In this document: positions 9,134 to 16,459 of the stretch, piece by piece
Layout of the letters: each line of letters begins with the position of its first letter
How positions within the stretch are numbered: position 1 is the first letter of the stretch
NCBI GenBank assembly: GCA_017428385.1
Contig: JAFRQX010000046.1
Coordinates: forward strand, 62,001-126,000
Direction: 5' to 3'
Source: Clostridia bacterium
Lineage (GTDB): Bacteria > Bacillota > Clostridia > Christensenellales > Aristaeellaceae
Length of the DNA stretch: 64,000 nt
The notes under the pieces: model-generated
Databases searched by the model: none
What the model was told of the DNA's origin: nothing
What the model saw: the letters and a program-made list of their open reading frames with translations, nothing else
Program-made: the position numbers and the translations under genes

Positions 9134-9973
9134 ATGGATTGGGTGAGAGCGATCAATCATGCCATAGAATACATGGAAGAACACCTGACAGATGACATCA
9201 CGCTGGCGGATATTGCGAAGAGTGTGAATCTTTCCGCGTTCCATTTTCAGCGGGCGTTTTCATTGCTGACGGAAATGTCGCCCGCGGAATACCTGCGGAA
9301 AAGGCGCCTTTCGCAGGCCGGGGCGGAACTGACAGAAGGAAAGAACAAGGTCATCGACGTTGCACTGAAATACGACTATGATTCTCCGGAAAGCTTCAGC
9401 AAAGCCTTTACGAGATTTCACGGCGTTTCACCGATGCAGGTGAAGAACGGGAGCTCCATCCGTTTCATGAATCGTTATACTGTCCGGATTATGATTGACG
9501 GAGGCTGTATCATGGAATACAAAATTGAAAAATGGGACGCGATGGATCTGATCGTGCATGCAGGCAGTTTTCACGCGGAAACCAGCGAGCAGGAAATCCC
9601 GGCATTCTGGGATGCGTATTATGCCGATGAGAAATTAAGAAAGATCCCGGGCTATCTCGGGGTGTGCGCACAGCAGAAAACAGACAGCGACGAATTCACC
9701 TATGGAATCGGATGCAAGGCCTCAGATGTGGCTGTCGTTCCGGATGGATTTGAAATCCTGCATATTCCGGAGCATACCTGGGCAGTTTTCAAGTGCGTGG
9801 GTCCCATGCCGAACGCGATCCAGGACATGTGGGGCAAAATCTACCGGGAATGGCTGCCTGTGGCGGATTATGAGCTCATTCCTGACTATGATATTGAGAA
9901 TTATCTGCCCGGAGACCCGTCGTCAAAGAATTATGTGAGTGAAATCTGTTTCCCCATCAAAAGAAAAGCATGA
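9134..9973 (+). CDS. AraC-type regulator with GyrI-like effector domain
   Basis: 279 aa. Residues ~1-105 hold two helix-turn-helices of the AraC/XylS type (TLADIAKSVNLSAFHFQRAFS and VIDVALKYDYDSPESFSKAFTRFHG). The rest (~125-279) resembles the GyrI/BacR effector domain (MEYKIEKWDAMDLIVHAG ... IPEHTWAVFKCVGPMP), which binds hydrophobic ligands. This layout is the SoxS/Rob-like class. RBS AAAGGAGGG sits before the ATG. A perfect TATAAT at 9105-9110 lies 24 bp upstream but without a clear -35. Confidence 0.88.
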   Translation: MDWVRAINHAIEYMEEHLTDDITLADIAKSVNLSAFHFQRAFSLLTEMSPAEYLRKRRLSQAGAELTEGKNKVIDVALKYDYDSPESFSKAFTRFHGVSPMQVKNGSSIRFMNRYTVRIMIDGGCIMEYKIEKWDAMDLIVHAGSFHAETSEQEIPAFWDAYYADEKLRKIPGYLGVCAQQKTDSDEFTYGIGCKASDVAVVPDGFEILHIPEHTWAVFKCVGPMPNAIQDMWGKIYREWLPVADYELIPDYDIENYLPGDPSSKNYVSEICFPIKRKA

Positions 9974-9999
9974 ACGGTGTAAATCGGGAGGCGGAAAAG

Positions 10000-10869
10000 A
10001 TGGATCATTCTATTCGGGAGTGGCTGCTGGAAGACGAAACGCCGGAGGTTAAACTCCGGATGCTGAAGGAGTATGAGAAACTGCCGGAAAATGACGAAAG
10101 AGTCATTGAGTGTAAAAGACGGCTGCTGCAAAGCAAGGTATACGAACGCGGACTGAAGAAGCTCCGGACAGACAAGCCATGGGCGAAGTATGATGCGATT
10201 TTGGCCTTTGCGGAGTGGGGACTGACACGGGAAGATATCGGCAGCGATATTGACGATGAGGTCTTTGCCCTGATTGAGAGCACAGGTTTTAAGATGCTGT
10301 GCGGGGAACCGCTTTTGCTCAGGAATCTAGTAAAGCTGGGATACTATCAGGAAGAGTTCGTGAAAAACGAAGTTGACAGTATGCTCAGACTGATCAAGGA
10401 AGACGGGGGCTTTGGATGCATCAGCACAAACAAAAAGACCAATGATCCAAGGAAACCTCATAAGAGCTGTGCGAGGCTGACAGTGGAATATCTTCTGCTG
10501 GTTGCGGAACTGCACCTGGCGGGCAGCCGGATGGAATGTGAGAGTGCACTGGTGCATTATTTCACAAAACGAAACATCTTTTACAGAACCGATGATATGA
10601 AGACGCCCATGGTGGACGTGATGCTGGGGACGTTCTATCCGCCGGATCCGATCAAGATCGGCGCGCATCAGATTGTCTATGCTTTGAGAGCCCTGGGGTG
10701 CGAACCGGAATCTGAAGCGATGCAGGCCGGATATAAAGTACTGAACCAGCACCGGCTGGAAAACGGAAGGTATGTACTGACTGCGTCCAAAAGCGTACCG
10801 GCATTCAAGGTCGGTAACGTGGGTGAAGAAAACAAGTGGGTAACCCTTTATGCTTACATGGCGCGGTGA
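10000..10869 (+). CDS. Unknown protein, possibly of alpha/alpha-toroid (prenyltransferase-like) fold
   Basis: 289 aa, soluble and helix-rich, no signal peptide. It contains EDGGFGCIST and repeated helical pairs ending in NKWVTLYAYMAR, which recall terpene cyclase/prenyltransferase-like alpha-alpha repeats; no catalytic aspartate motif was found, so an enzymatic role is not claimed. Start chosen after GGGAGGCGG; an upstream in-frame ATG at 9970 overlaps the AraC gene and has no ribosome site. Lies 26 nt after the AraC gene, likely in one operon with the next gene. Confidence 0.6.
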   Translation: MDHSIREWLLEDETPEVKLRMLKEYEKLPENDERVIECKRRLLQSKVYERGLKKLRTDKPWAKYDAILAFAEWGLTREDIGSDIDDEVFALIESTGFKMLCGEPLLLRNLVKLGYYQEEFVKNEVDSMLRLIKEDGGFGCISTNKKTNDPRKPHKSCARLTVEYLLLVAELHLAGSRMECESALVHYFTKRNIFYRTDDMKTPMVDVMLGTFYPPDPIKIGAHQIVYALRALGCEPESEAMQAGYKVLNQHRLENGRYVLTASKSVPAFKVGNVGEENKWVTLYAYMAR

Positions 10870-10889
10870 GGCTGAACGGAGGATTGGAA

Positions 10890-11288
10890 ATGAAGCGGGA
10901 ACTGGGGATTGCACGCTGCGGGATGGCCTGCTGCCTGTGCTGTGAAAACATCACGTGTAAAGGATGCAGAAAAGAGGGCTTCCTGGAACTTTCCTGGTGC
11001 AAAGACGCACAATGGTGCGAAAACCGTAATTGCGGGATTGCGAAGGGTATTAACGGCTGTTATGAATGCACCCCTGCTGACTGCCGCAAAGGACTCTATG
11101 CCGAGAAACTATCCGTTCGCGGGTTTGCGGAATTCGCCCGGAGATATGGCATTGAAGAACTTCTGGACTGCCTGGAACGGAACGAACAAGCCGGGATTGT
11201 TTATCACCGGGAAGACTTCACGGGAGACTATGACGGCTTTGACGACCTGGACAAGCTGATTGATTTTATCAGAACAGGGAAAAGATGA
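10890..11288 (+). CDS. DUF3795-type cysteine-rich protein
   Basis: 132 aa. Ten Cys in the first ~75 residues: RCGMACCLCC, CKGCRKEG, WCKDAQWCENRNC, CYECTPADC. This spacing matches DUF3795 proteins, believed to bind zinc or an iron-sulfur cluster. The C-terminal part is helical and acidic. GGAGGATTGGAA precedes the ATG, 20 nt after the previous gene. Function unknown; metal binding is inferred from the Cys pairs. Confidence 0.75.
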   Translation: MKRELGIARCGMACCLCCENITCKGCRKEGFLELSWCKDAQWCENRNCGIAKGINGCYECTPADCRKGLYAEKLSVRGFAEFARRYGIEELLDCLERNEQAGIVYHREDFTGDYDGFDDLDKLIDFIRTGKR

Positions 11289-11346
11289 CTGTTTAGTGAC
11301 TTGCTTATCTCAAAGAAAAAAAGAGAAAAAAATATCAAAAAACCTA

Positions 11347-11377
11347 TTGACCTGCCACTTGATGGCAGGTTTATTAT
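11347..11377 (+). promoter_or_regulatory. MerR-type promoter/operator
   Basis: TTGACC (11347-11352) and TATTAT (11372-11377) are separated by 19 bp, the over-long spacer typical of MerR targets. The spacer region holds the dyad CCTGCCA-CTTGA-TGGCAGG (11351-11357 / 11363-11369). It sits directly before a merR gene, so autoregulation is likely. Confidence 0.75.
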
Positions 11378-11400
11378 CTTCTCACGGAGGTGACAGCAGG

Positions 11401-12174
11401 ATGAAAATGAGTGAGTTTTCCAGAATAACCGGAATTAAGAGGACGGCATTACAGCTATATGAAAAGAAGGGACTGCTGAAACCTGCTTCCAGGACAGAGT
11501 CCGGTTACTGGGAATATGACGATGAAAGCCTGGGCCGTGCAAGCTTAATAACCATCCTGAAAGAATCCGGGTATACACTGGAAGAAATAAAGAAGATTCT
11601 TGACAGCGGCGATCAGTTTAGCATAACGGAAACCTATAAGGCTTGCGAAGAAAGGCTATGCCAGAAAGTCAAAAAACTCAACGGATATATCAGATACATC
11701 AAAAAGGCACAGCAGAGTGCTGAAGCAGGACGTCTGTCGGAGCTGGTATTCAAGAAACTGGGAATCGCGGCGGTCCTGGAGAAAGCCGGCGGGATGAAAA
11801 ATGAGATGGATCAGTACAATACGAAAATGGAAGAGGCGGAGGAAGTGCTGGGACCGATTGATGAACTGGATCCTGCAGTAGAAATAGAGCTTGGAGCGCT
11901 TTTCTATATTTCGCTTTTACAGGGAAAGGAACCGCCTGAAGGACCTACTGCCCAGGAAACGCTCCAAAGGATTTTTGCGCATGCGAATGCCCACGCGGAT
12001 AAAAGCTTCCTGAAGGCGGAAACGGCCTCTGGATTTGCCCAAAACGCAAAGGAAGCGCTGGAAACCATGAATGAACAACACGTTGCTCTTATTGAAAAAT
12101 CATGTGGGAAAGGCTGCGTAGAGTATGTCCTGAAGGCACTGGATGCATTCGGGAAGACAGAAAACAGCAGATGA
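11401..12174 (+). CDS. MerR family transcriptional regulator
   Basis: 257 aa. N-terminal winged helix MKMSEFSRITGIKRTALQLYEKKGLL and the wing YWEYDDESLGRASLI, then a coiled-coil (about 80-115) and a ~150 residue C-terminal ligand domain of unknown specificity. The last part holds AHANAHADKSF and CGKGC, but no classic metal site. Start chosen after CGGAGGTGACAGCAGG. Preceded by its own 19-bp-spacer palindromic promoter; the transglutaminase-like gene follows 55 nt later and may be its target. Confidence 0.88.
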   Translation: MKMSEFSRITGIKRTALQLYEKKGLLKPASRTESGYWEYDDESLGRASLITILKESGYTLEEIKKILDSGDQFSITETYKACEERLCQKVKKLNGYIRYIKKAQQSAEAGRLSELVFKKLGIAAVLEKAGGMKNEMDQYNTKMEEAEEVLGPIDELDPAVEIELGALFYISLLQGKEPPEGPTAQETLQRIFAHANAHADKSFLKAETASGFAQNAKEALETMNEQHVALIEKSCGKGCVEYVLKALDAFGKTENSR

Positions 12175-12229
12175 AACGTGTCGGAGATAATAAATCGCTC
12201 TTTTATTGTGTGTTCAGGAGGGAAGCAAG

Positions 12230-13021
12230 ATGGCGAACAATGCGGAAGAAATGATCCGGAAACTACAGATTTGCGCGCCTTACACGGATGAACCCTTTCC
12301 GTTCAAATCGAGAGTTCTGGTCGGGCCGACCCGTTCCGGGGAAATCCGCCGGTATTTCAGACGTAAGGCCAGGCTGAACCTGGACAAAATAGCAGACTCC
12401 AGGTTATCCACCTGGGAAAAGACGCTGACGATCAGCCAGTTTATCTCTGATCATATTCCGCATGACAATCAAAAGAAGCCAATTAAATGGCTCAATGCGA
12501 TCCAACTCTGGGAATACGCACAGCGCGTTCCTACGGGTTTCAACTGCCGCTGGCATGCCATTTTGCTGAGTGAACTGCTGCTTTCCATTGACATCAAAAA
12601 CCGTTTTGTTACCTGCATGCCTGAAGACAAGGATGACCAGGACTGCCATGTAGTTAACCTGGTATGGCTGCCGGAAATGAATAAATGGGCTATGATCGAC
12701 TGTGACCAGCGGGAATATGTGACGGGTCCGGAAGGTGTTCCGCTGTCCCTGGAAGAAATGCGCACGGAACTTATTGCCGGGGGAGAACTGAACATCTGCC
12801 AGTATTCCGGACCGGACTGCCGGGAGTTCCTACAGGGATACTGGGCAAAGAACCTTTACTGGTTCAGCGTTCATATGACCTATGGTTATGACCTGGAAGG
12901 GCTTCGCATCATCCCTGATACATATGTTCACCTTGTTCCGCCGGGGTATGATATTCCGGCAAGGCACAGGCGCGGGGGAGACAAAATAACCACCAATGCT
13001 GCTGCGTTCTGGCAAGGATAA
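12230..13021 (+). CDS. Transglutaminase-like superfamily protein
   Basis: 263 aa. The papain-like triad is visible in order: Cys in GFNCRWHAILLSELLLS (about 109-113), His in DCHVVNLVWLPE and Asp in WAMIDCDQREY. Bacterial proteins of this group are proteases or amidases rather than crosslinkers. No signal peptide, so probably cytoplasmic. AGGAGGGAAGCAAG precedes the ATG. An upstream in-frame ATG at 12206 has no ribosome site. The specific substrate is unknown. Confidence 0.75.
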   Translation: MANNAEEMIRKLQICAPYTDEPFPFKSRVLVGPTRSGEIRRYFRRKARLNLDKIADSRLSTWEKTLTISQFISDHIPHDNQKKPIKWLNAIQLWEYAQRVPTGFNCRWHAILLSELLLSIDIKNRFVTCMPEDKDDQDCHVVNLVWLPEMNKWAMIDCDQREYVTGPEGVPLSLEEMRTELIAGGELNICQYSGPDCREFLQGYWAKNLYWFSVHMTYGYDLEGLRIIPDTYVHLVPPGYDIPARHRRGGDKITTNAAAFWQG

Positions 13022-13033
13022 AACCTTGCAACC

Positions 13034-13062
13034 TTGCCAACGGAGAGAAAAGGGTGTAAATT
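13034..13062 (+). promoter_or_regulatory. Candidate promoter of the MFS pump leader
   Basis: TTGCCA (13034-13039), 17 bp, TAAATT (13057-13062). Moderate match. A start near 13069 would include the leader peptide at 13128 in the transcript. Confidence 0.4.
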
Positions 13063-13127
13063 AACAGAGAATCAATCAGGATATCAGGTTCTTAACAGAA
13101 CTGTTTGATACAACGGAGGATAAAACC

Positions 13128-13190
13128 GTGAAACACACCAGGTGGGGGATTTCGTTAGCCGCAGATGTTTCTGCTCCGCGCAAGGCCTGA
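13128..13190 (+). CDS. Putative leader peptide of the MFS pump
   Basis: A 20-codon frame starting GTG, MKHTRWGISLAADVSAPRKA, preceded by CGGAGGATAAAACC, a strong ribosome site. It ends with TGA at 13188-13190. Its last codons (CGC AAG GCC TGA) form the left arm of the main downstream hairpin, so translating ribosomes would disturb that helix. No protein family match is claimed; the case rests on the ribosome site and the overlap with RNA structure. Confidence 0.5.
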   Translation: MKHTRWGISLAADVSAPRKA

Positions 13191-13281
13191 GACAGGACGA
13201 GCCTGCACGGAGCGGTCGGAACCATTCGTCCGATCAGGCTTTGCGCCGCATGGATTATAAATACATGTAAGGAGCAAAGCC
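13173..13281 (+). promoter_or_regulatory. Candidate leader-peptide attenuator before the MFS pump
   Basis: Arm 1 (13178-13190) pairs with arm 2 (13234-13246) over 13 bp with one G-U. Arm 2 can instead pair through GGCTTTGC (13237-13244) with GCAAAGCC (13274-13281), which lies between the Shine-Dalgarno AAGGAG (13269-13274) and the ATG of the pump. Further exact pairs are GCTCCG/CGGAGC (13173-13178/13208-13213) and GGACGA/TCGTCC (13195-13200/13226-13231). The alternatives are mutually exclusive, as in translational attenuators of antibiotic-resistance genes. No U-tract follows, so translational control is more likely than termination. Confidence 0.55.
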
Positions 13282-14601
13282 ATGAATAGACATTCTATCA
13301 AACAACTTCACAGTTTTCTTTTGCTATGGGGATCACAGACCGTATCCCAGCTCGGGACGGCCATGACGGATTATGCGATTATAATCTGGGTGTACAGCCA
13401 GAAAGGAACCGCGTCCAGTGTGACCCTGCTGACAGTATGCAGTTTTCTGCCTACAATCTTTCTGCGCTTCCTGGCGGGAAGCATGGTGGATCGATGGAAC
13501 AAAAAGCGCATAATGCTGATCGCGGATCTGCTGGCAGCCTGCGGTACACTGGCTGTGTTTGTGCTGCATTCCGCGGAGGTTCTGGAGATCTGGCATCTGT
13601 ATGTGATCAACTTCCTGCTGAGCCTTATGAATGCTTTCCAGGAGCCGGCTTCCTTTGTTGCAGTCAGCATGCTGGTGCCGAAAGAACACTATGCCCGGGC
13701 CGGCGGCCTGCAGGGATTCGGCGGAGCTGCGATATCCATCCTGGCGCCTGCACTGGGCGCACTGCTGCTGGCATACGGCGGGCTGGAACTGGTGCTGATC
13801 GTTGACCTTGTGACCTTTGCCATTGCTTTCCTGGTATTACTTTTCCTGATCCGGATTCCGGAGGTTGAAAAGACGGAAACGGAAGAGGAACCATTCTCCC
13901 AAACCTGCCTGGCCGGGATCCGGTATCTGAAGGAGCACACCGCGATTCTTCGGATTACCCTGTTCCTGGCGGTGATCAACTTTTTGGCGAAGCTGGGTAA
14001 CGACGGGATGCTCTCGCCCTTTATCCTGGGCCGGACAGGAAATAACCAGCCGGTACTGGGCGCGGTGGAGAGCTTTACAGCTTTGGGTGTGCTGGCCGGA
14101 AGCCTGCTTGTGACCCTGATGAAACCGGCGAAGAAGCGGATTCCGCTGATCTTCATCACTACCGGCCTGATCTTTTTAGGAAACATTATCCAGAGTATGA
14201 CTTCCAGGCCCTGGCTCTGGTGCGTGGCGGCCTTTGGAAGCTACCTGTTTGCAGCGGTGATGAATGTGAACATGGATACCATGATGCGGGAAAAGGTTCC
14301 ACTGGAAATGCAGGGACGGGTTTTTTCCGCGAAGAGTACGCTTCAGAATTTCACGATTCCGATTGCACTTCTGCTGGGCGGCCTGCTGGCAGATACGGTA
14401 TTTGAACCGTTTATGCTGGCGGATTCCCCGACGCAACAGATCCTGTCCGGATTATTCGGCACGGGAAAAGGAGCAGGCATCGGCCTGATGTTCTTTATTG
14501 TCGGAATACCAGGGATACTGATCAGCTTTACGCGGCTGCGCAAGCCGGTTTACAGGGAACTGGACCGGCAGGGAAAAGAAACGATACAAACGAATGATTG
14601 A
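13282..14601 (+). CDS. MFS efflux transporter, MefA-like
   Basis: 439 aa, about 12 hydrophobic segments. It begins with a short cytoplasmic tail then FLLLWGSQTVSQLGTAMTDYAIIIW, and has the loop motif AGSMVDRWNKKRIMLIADLL (the family's D-R-x-K/R signature between TM2 and TM3). Overall pattern and length match the macrolide-efflux-like (MefA/drug:H+ antiporter-3) group. Such pumps export drugs using the proton gradient; the true substrate here is unknown. RBS AAGGAG. The preceding leader peptide and alternative hairpins suggest inducible expression. Confidence 0.85.
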   Translation: MNRHSIKQLHSFLLLWGSQTVSQLGTAMTDYAIIIWVYSQKGTASSVTLLTVCSFLPTIFLRFLAGSMVDRWNKKRIMLIADLLAACGTLAVFVLHSAEVLEIWHLYVINFLLSLMNAFQEPASFVAVSMLVPKEHYARAGGLQGFGGAAISILAPALGALLLAYGGLELVLIVDLVTFAIAFLVLLFLIRIPEVEKTETEEEPFSQTCLAGIRYLKEHTAILRITLFLAVINFLAKLGNDGMLSPFILGRTGNNQPVLGAVESFTALGVLAGSLLVTLMKPAKKRIPLIFITTGLIFLGNIIQSMTSRPWLWCVAAFGSYLFAAVMNVNMDTMMREKVPLEMQGRVFSAKSTLQNFTIPIALLLGGLLADTVFEPFMLADSPTQQILSGLFGTGKGAGIGLMFFIVGIPGILISFTRLRKPVYRELDRQGKETIQTND

Positions 14602-14618
14602 TATGGAGGATATAAAAG

Positions 14619-15293
14619 ATGAACCGTAATAAAGCAATCGCTTTTTTCAGCGGATTTCCGGAACGCCGGTTTACAGATGAAATTGCCAGGCGGCTGGAAA
14701 AGGAACTGCCTGTGCGCAGATGCATAGTGTTTATCACAGCCTGTCCGGTGGAATATCAGCAGAATGATGAAGACTCAGCCGGAATGCACGGGATGTTTAA
14801 GGAATACGGAATCGGCTTTGAACGGTTCTGTGTGGTGGATGCCAGAATGGATCCTGCCGACGCGCAGAAATGGGCCCGGGAGGCAGACTGCTTCTTCCTG
14901 ATGGGCGGAGGAGTCTGCACCGAGCAGATGCAGCTGATGCGGGATAAAGGGATCTTTGATATTGTCCGGGATGGCCCGGGGATGGTTTTGGGCGTCAGCG
15001 CCGGATCCATGAACATGGGAAAAACGACGGTAGACTGGACGGGAGACTGGGAACCCCTTGAACCGTATGAAGGACTGGGCTTTGCCGATATTACCGTGAT
15101 CAGTCATTTTGATTATGATGATACGGGACGGCTGCGGTTCATGAAGGCGGTTTCCATGGAGCGGCCTGTCTGTGCTATGGAGGATGAAAGCGCCATCTTT
15201 ATCAGAAACGGCAAGGTGGACATCATTGGTACAATTCATCGGGTTGAGAAAGGTGAAATCAGCGAATTTACAGAAGAAGATGTCAGACTCTGA
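14619..15293 (+). CDS. Peptidase E-like (S51) type 1 glutamine amidotransferase-fold protein
   Basis: 224 aa. Class I amidotransferase-like fold with the S51 nucleophile elbow GVSAGSMNMG (Ser about 128) and the preceding FFLMGGGVCTEQM motif. His of the catalytic pair may be in VISHFDYDD. Peptidase E hydrolyses Asp-x dipeptides in the cytoplasm. RBS GGAGG lies 10 bp upstream; the gene starts 17 nt after the MFS gene and shares its transcript. A 10-bp terminator follows. Confidence 0.8.
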   Translation: MNRNKAIAFFSGFPERRFTDEIARRLEKELPVRRCIVFITACPVEYQQNDEDSAGMHGMFKEYGIGFERFCVVDARMDPADAQKWAREADCFFLMGGGVCTEQMQLMRDKGIFDIVRDGPGMVLGVSAGSMNMGKTTVDWTGDWEPLEPYEGLGFADITVISHFDYDDTGRLRFMKAVSMERPVCAMEDESAIFIRNGKVDIIGTIHRVEKGEISEFTEEDVRL

Positions 15294-15380
15294 AAAGAAT
15301 GCTGATGAACACCATTGTTTAATCCATGCATATCATGATGATCTGCATGAAAAAACAGACTGTATCTATGCCTGTGTTTT

Positions 15381-15410
15381 CCCCTGACGGGTAAAACCGT
15401 CAGGGGTTTT
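15381..15410 (+). terminator. Intrinsic terminator after the MFS/peptidase unit
   Basis: Perfect 10-bp stem CCCCTGACGG / CCGTCAGGGG (15381-15390 with 15397-15406), loop GTAAAA, then TTTT. Confidence 0.85.
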
Positions 15411-15451
15411 CTGATGATGGAAAAGTTTCATGAACGATTCGGTGAATTATA

Positions 15452-15460
15452 TGGTATAAT
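15452..15460 (+). promoter_or_regulatory. Extended -10 promoter of the GGDEF gene
   Basis: TGG-TATAAT: perfect -10 (15455-15460) with the TGn extension and no convincing -35. Start expected near 15467. Confidence 0.65.
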
Positions 15461-15504
15461 ACAGACAAATCACCAATAATGGTTTATTTAACATCGCGAT
15501 ACAA

Positions 15505-15607
15505 GGCATTTTGCCGGAAGAAACCGGCAGGGCACACCCGGAACGGGTTAAACATACGAGTGTTCAGGCGCCTGCGCTTACGCAGGGGTTTGGGATTATA
15601 TCATGCC
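15505..15607 (+). ncRNA. Structured leader RNA (riboswitch-like) before the GGDEF gene
   Basis: Five consecutive helices: closing stem GGCAT/ATGCC (15505-15509 with 15603-15607) around TGCCGG/CCGGCA (15512-15517/15524-15529), ACCCG/CGGGT (15536-15540/15544-15548), AACA/TGTT (15551-15554/15561-15564) and CCTGCG/CGCAGG (15571-15576/15581-15586). This is a compact multi-branch domain ending 5 nt before the AAAGGG ribosome site. I could not match it to a known riboswitch class from memory. Confidence 0.5.
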
Positions 15608-15623
15608 AGAAAGGGTTTGACGA

Positions 15624-16430
15624 ATGACAGACATGAAAACGGATGAGCTGATTCTTCGGTTTTTCAAGGAGGATATCGGCGGCATCCTTATAACCGGTGA
15701 GAATGGAGAAATCCTTTACGAGGATGAAAAGACGACGTTTATCCGGACGGAGAAGACCAACTGGGAGGGAGCCTGCCCCGCACCGCGGGACGGACAGAAG
15801 GGCGAACGATGGGACCTGGTGCGCTCTGAAAACGGAAAAACCTATATGGTGACTACCTCAACCTTTACGGACGGAGACGGGCTGAAGCAAATCCACCATC
15901 TGGCGGACACCAGTGAATATACAGAACTGTACCGGAATATGAGCGACTATTCCCGGATGCTCCGCAATGAAAAGGAATATGACGGGCTGACCAGGCTGTA
16001 TAACCGGGGCAAGTTTATGGAGATGAAGCGGACTTTGTTCCGGAACCAGGACGCAATTGCCATATTCAATATGGACGTGAACAACCTGAAACAGGTGAAT
16101 GACACACTCGGCCATGAGGCTGGAGACCGGCTGATCCGGAAAGCAGCGGAGAGCCTGAAACGGATTGAAGCCCGGAATGTGATTCCCTTCCGTACAGGCG
16201 GGGATGAGTTTGTTTTAGCCGCGATTCATGTGGACAAGGCAGGTGCGGAAAAGATCCGGCAGGCCTGGGAGAAGGCACTGGCGGAGCTGAATGAGGCGGA
16301 GGATGGTGTTCCCTGCACGGTAGCGTGCGGATTTGCTTTCGGGGAAAAAGGATACGATCTGGAAGAGATCCTTGCCCGGGCGGATCAGGCTATGTATGAG
16401 GATAAGAAGAGAAAGAAAGGAATAAGCTGA
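15624..16430 (+). CDS. PAS-GGDEF protein, probable diguanylate cyclase
   Basis: 268 aa, cytoplasmic. Residues ~8-105 look like a PAS sensor (GILITGENGEILYEDE ... YMVTTSTFTDGDGLKQIHHL). Residues ~115-268 are a GGDEF domain: YDGLTRLYNRGKF, FNMDVNNLKQVNDTLGHEAG, the active site FRTGGDEFVL and the C-terminal ADQAMYEDKK. The full GGDEF signature suggests c-di-GMP synthesis. The usual inhibitory RxxD site five residues upstream is absent (the segment reads EARNVIPF), so product inhibition may be missing. AAAGGG serves as a weak RBS. Confidence 0.88.
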   Translation: MTDMKTDELILRFFKEDIGGILITGENGEILYEDEKTTFIRTEKTNWEGACPAPRDGQKGERWDLVRSENGKTYMVTTSTFTDGDGLKQIHHLADTSEYTELYRNMSDYSRMLRNEKEYDGLTRLYNRGKFMEMKRTLFRNQDAIAIFNMDVNNLKQVNDTLGHEAGDRLIRKAAESLKRIEARNVIPFRTGGDEFVLAAIHVDKAGAEKIRQAWEKALAELNEAEDGVPCTVACGFAFGEKGYDLEEILARADQAMYEDKKRKKGIS

Positions 16431-16459
16431 GGAACTGAAACCAGAGGAGGGAATACAGA

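Noticed and set aside
15529..15548. c-di-GMP-I (GEMM) riboswitch, suggested by CAGGGCACACC
   Set aside because: The GNRA-receptor parts and the following GACGCAAAGCC block are missing, and helix order differs.
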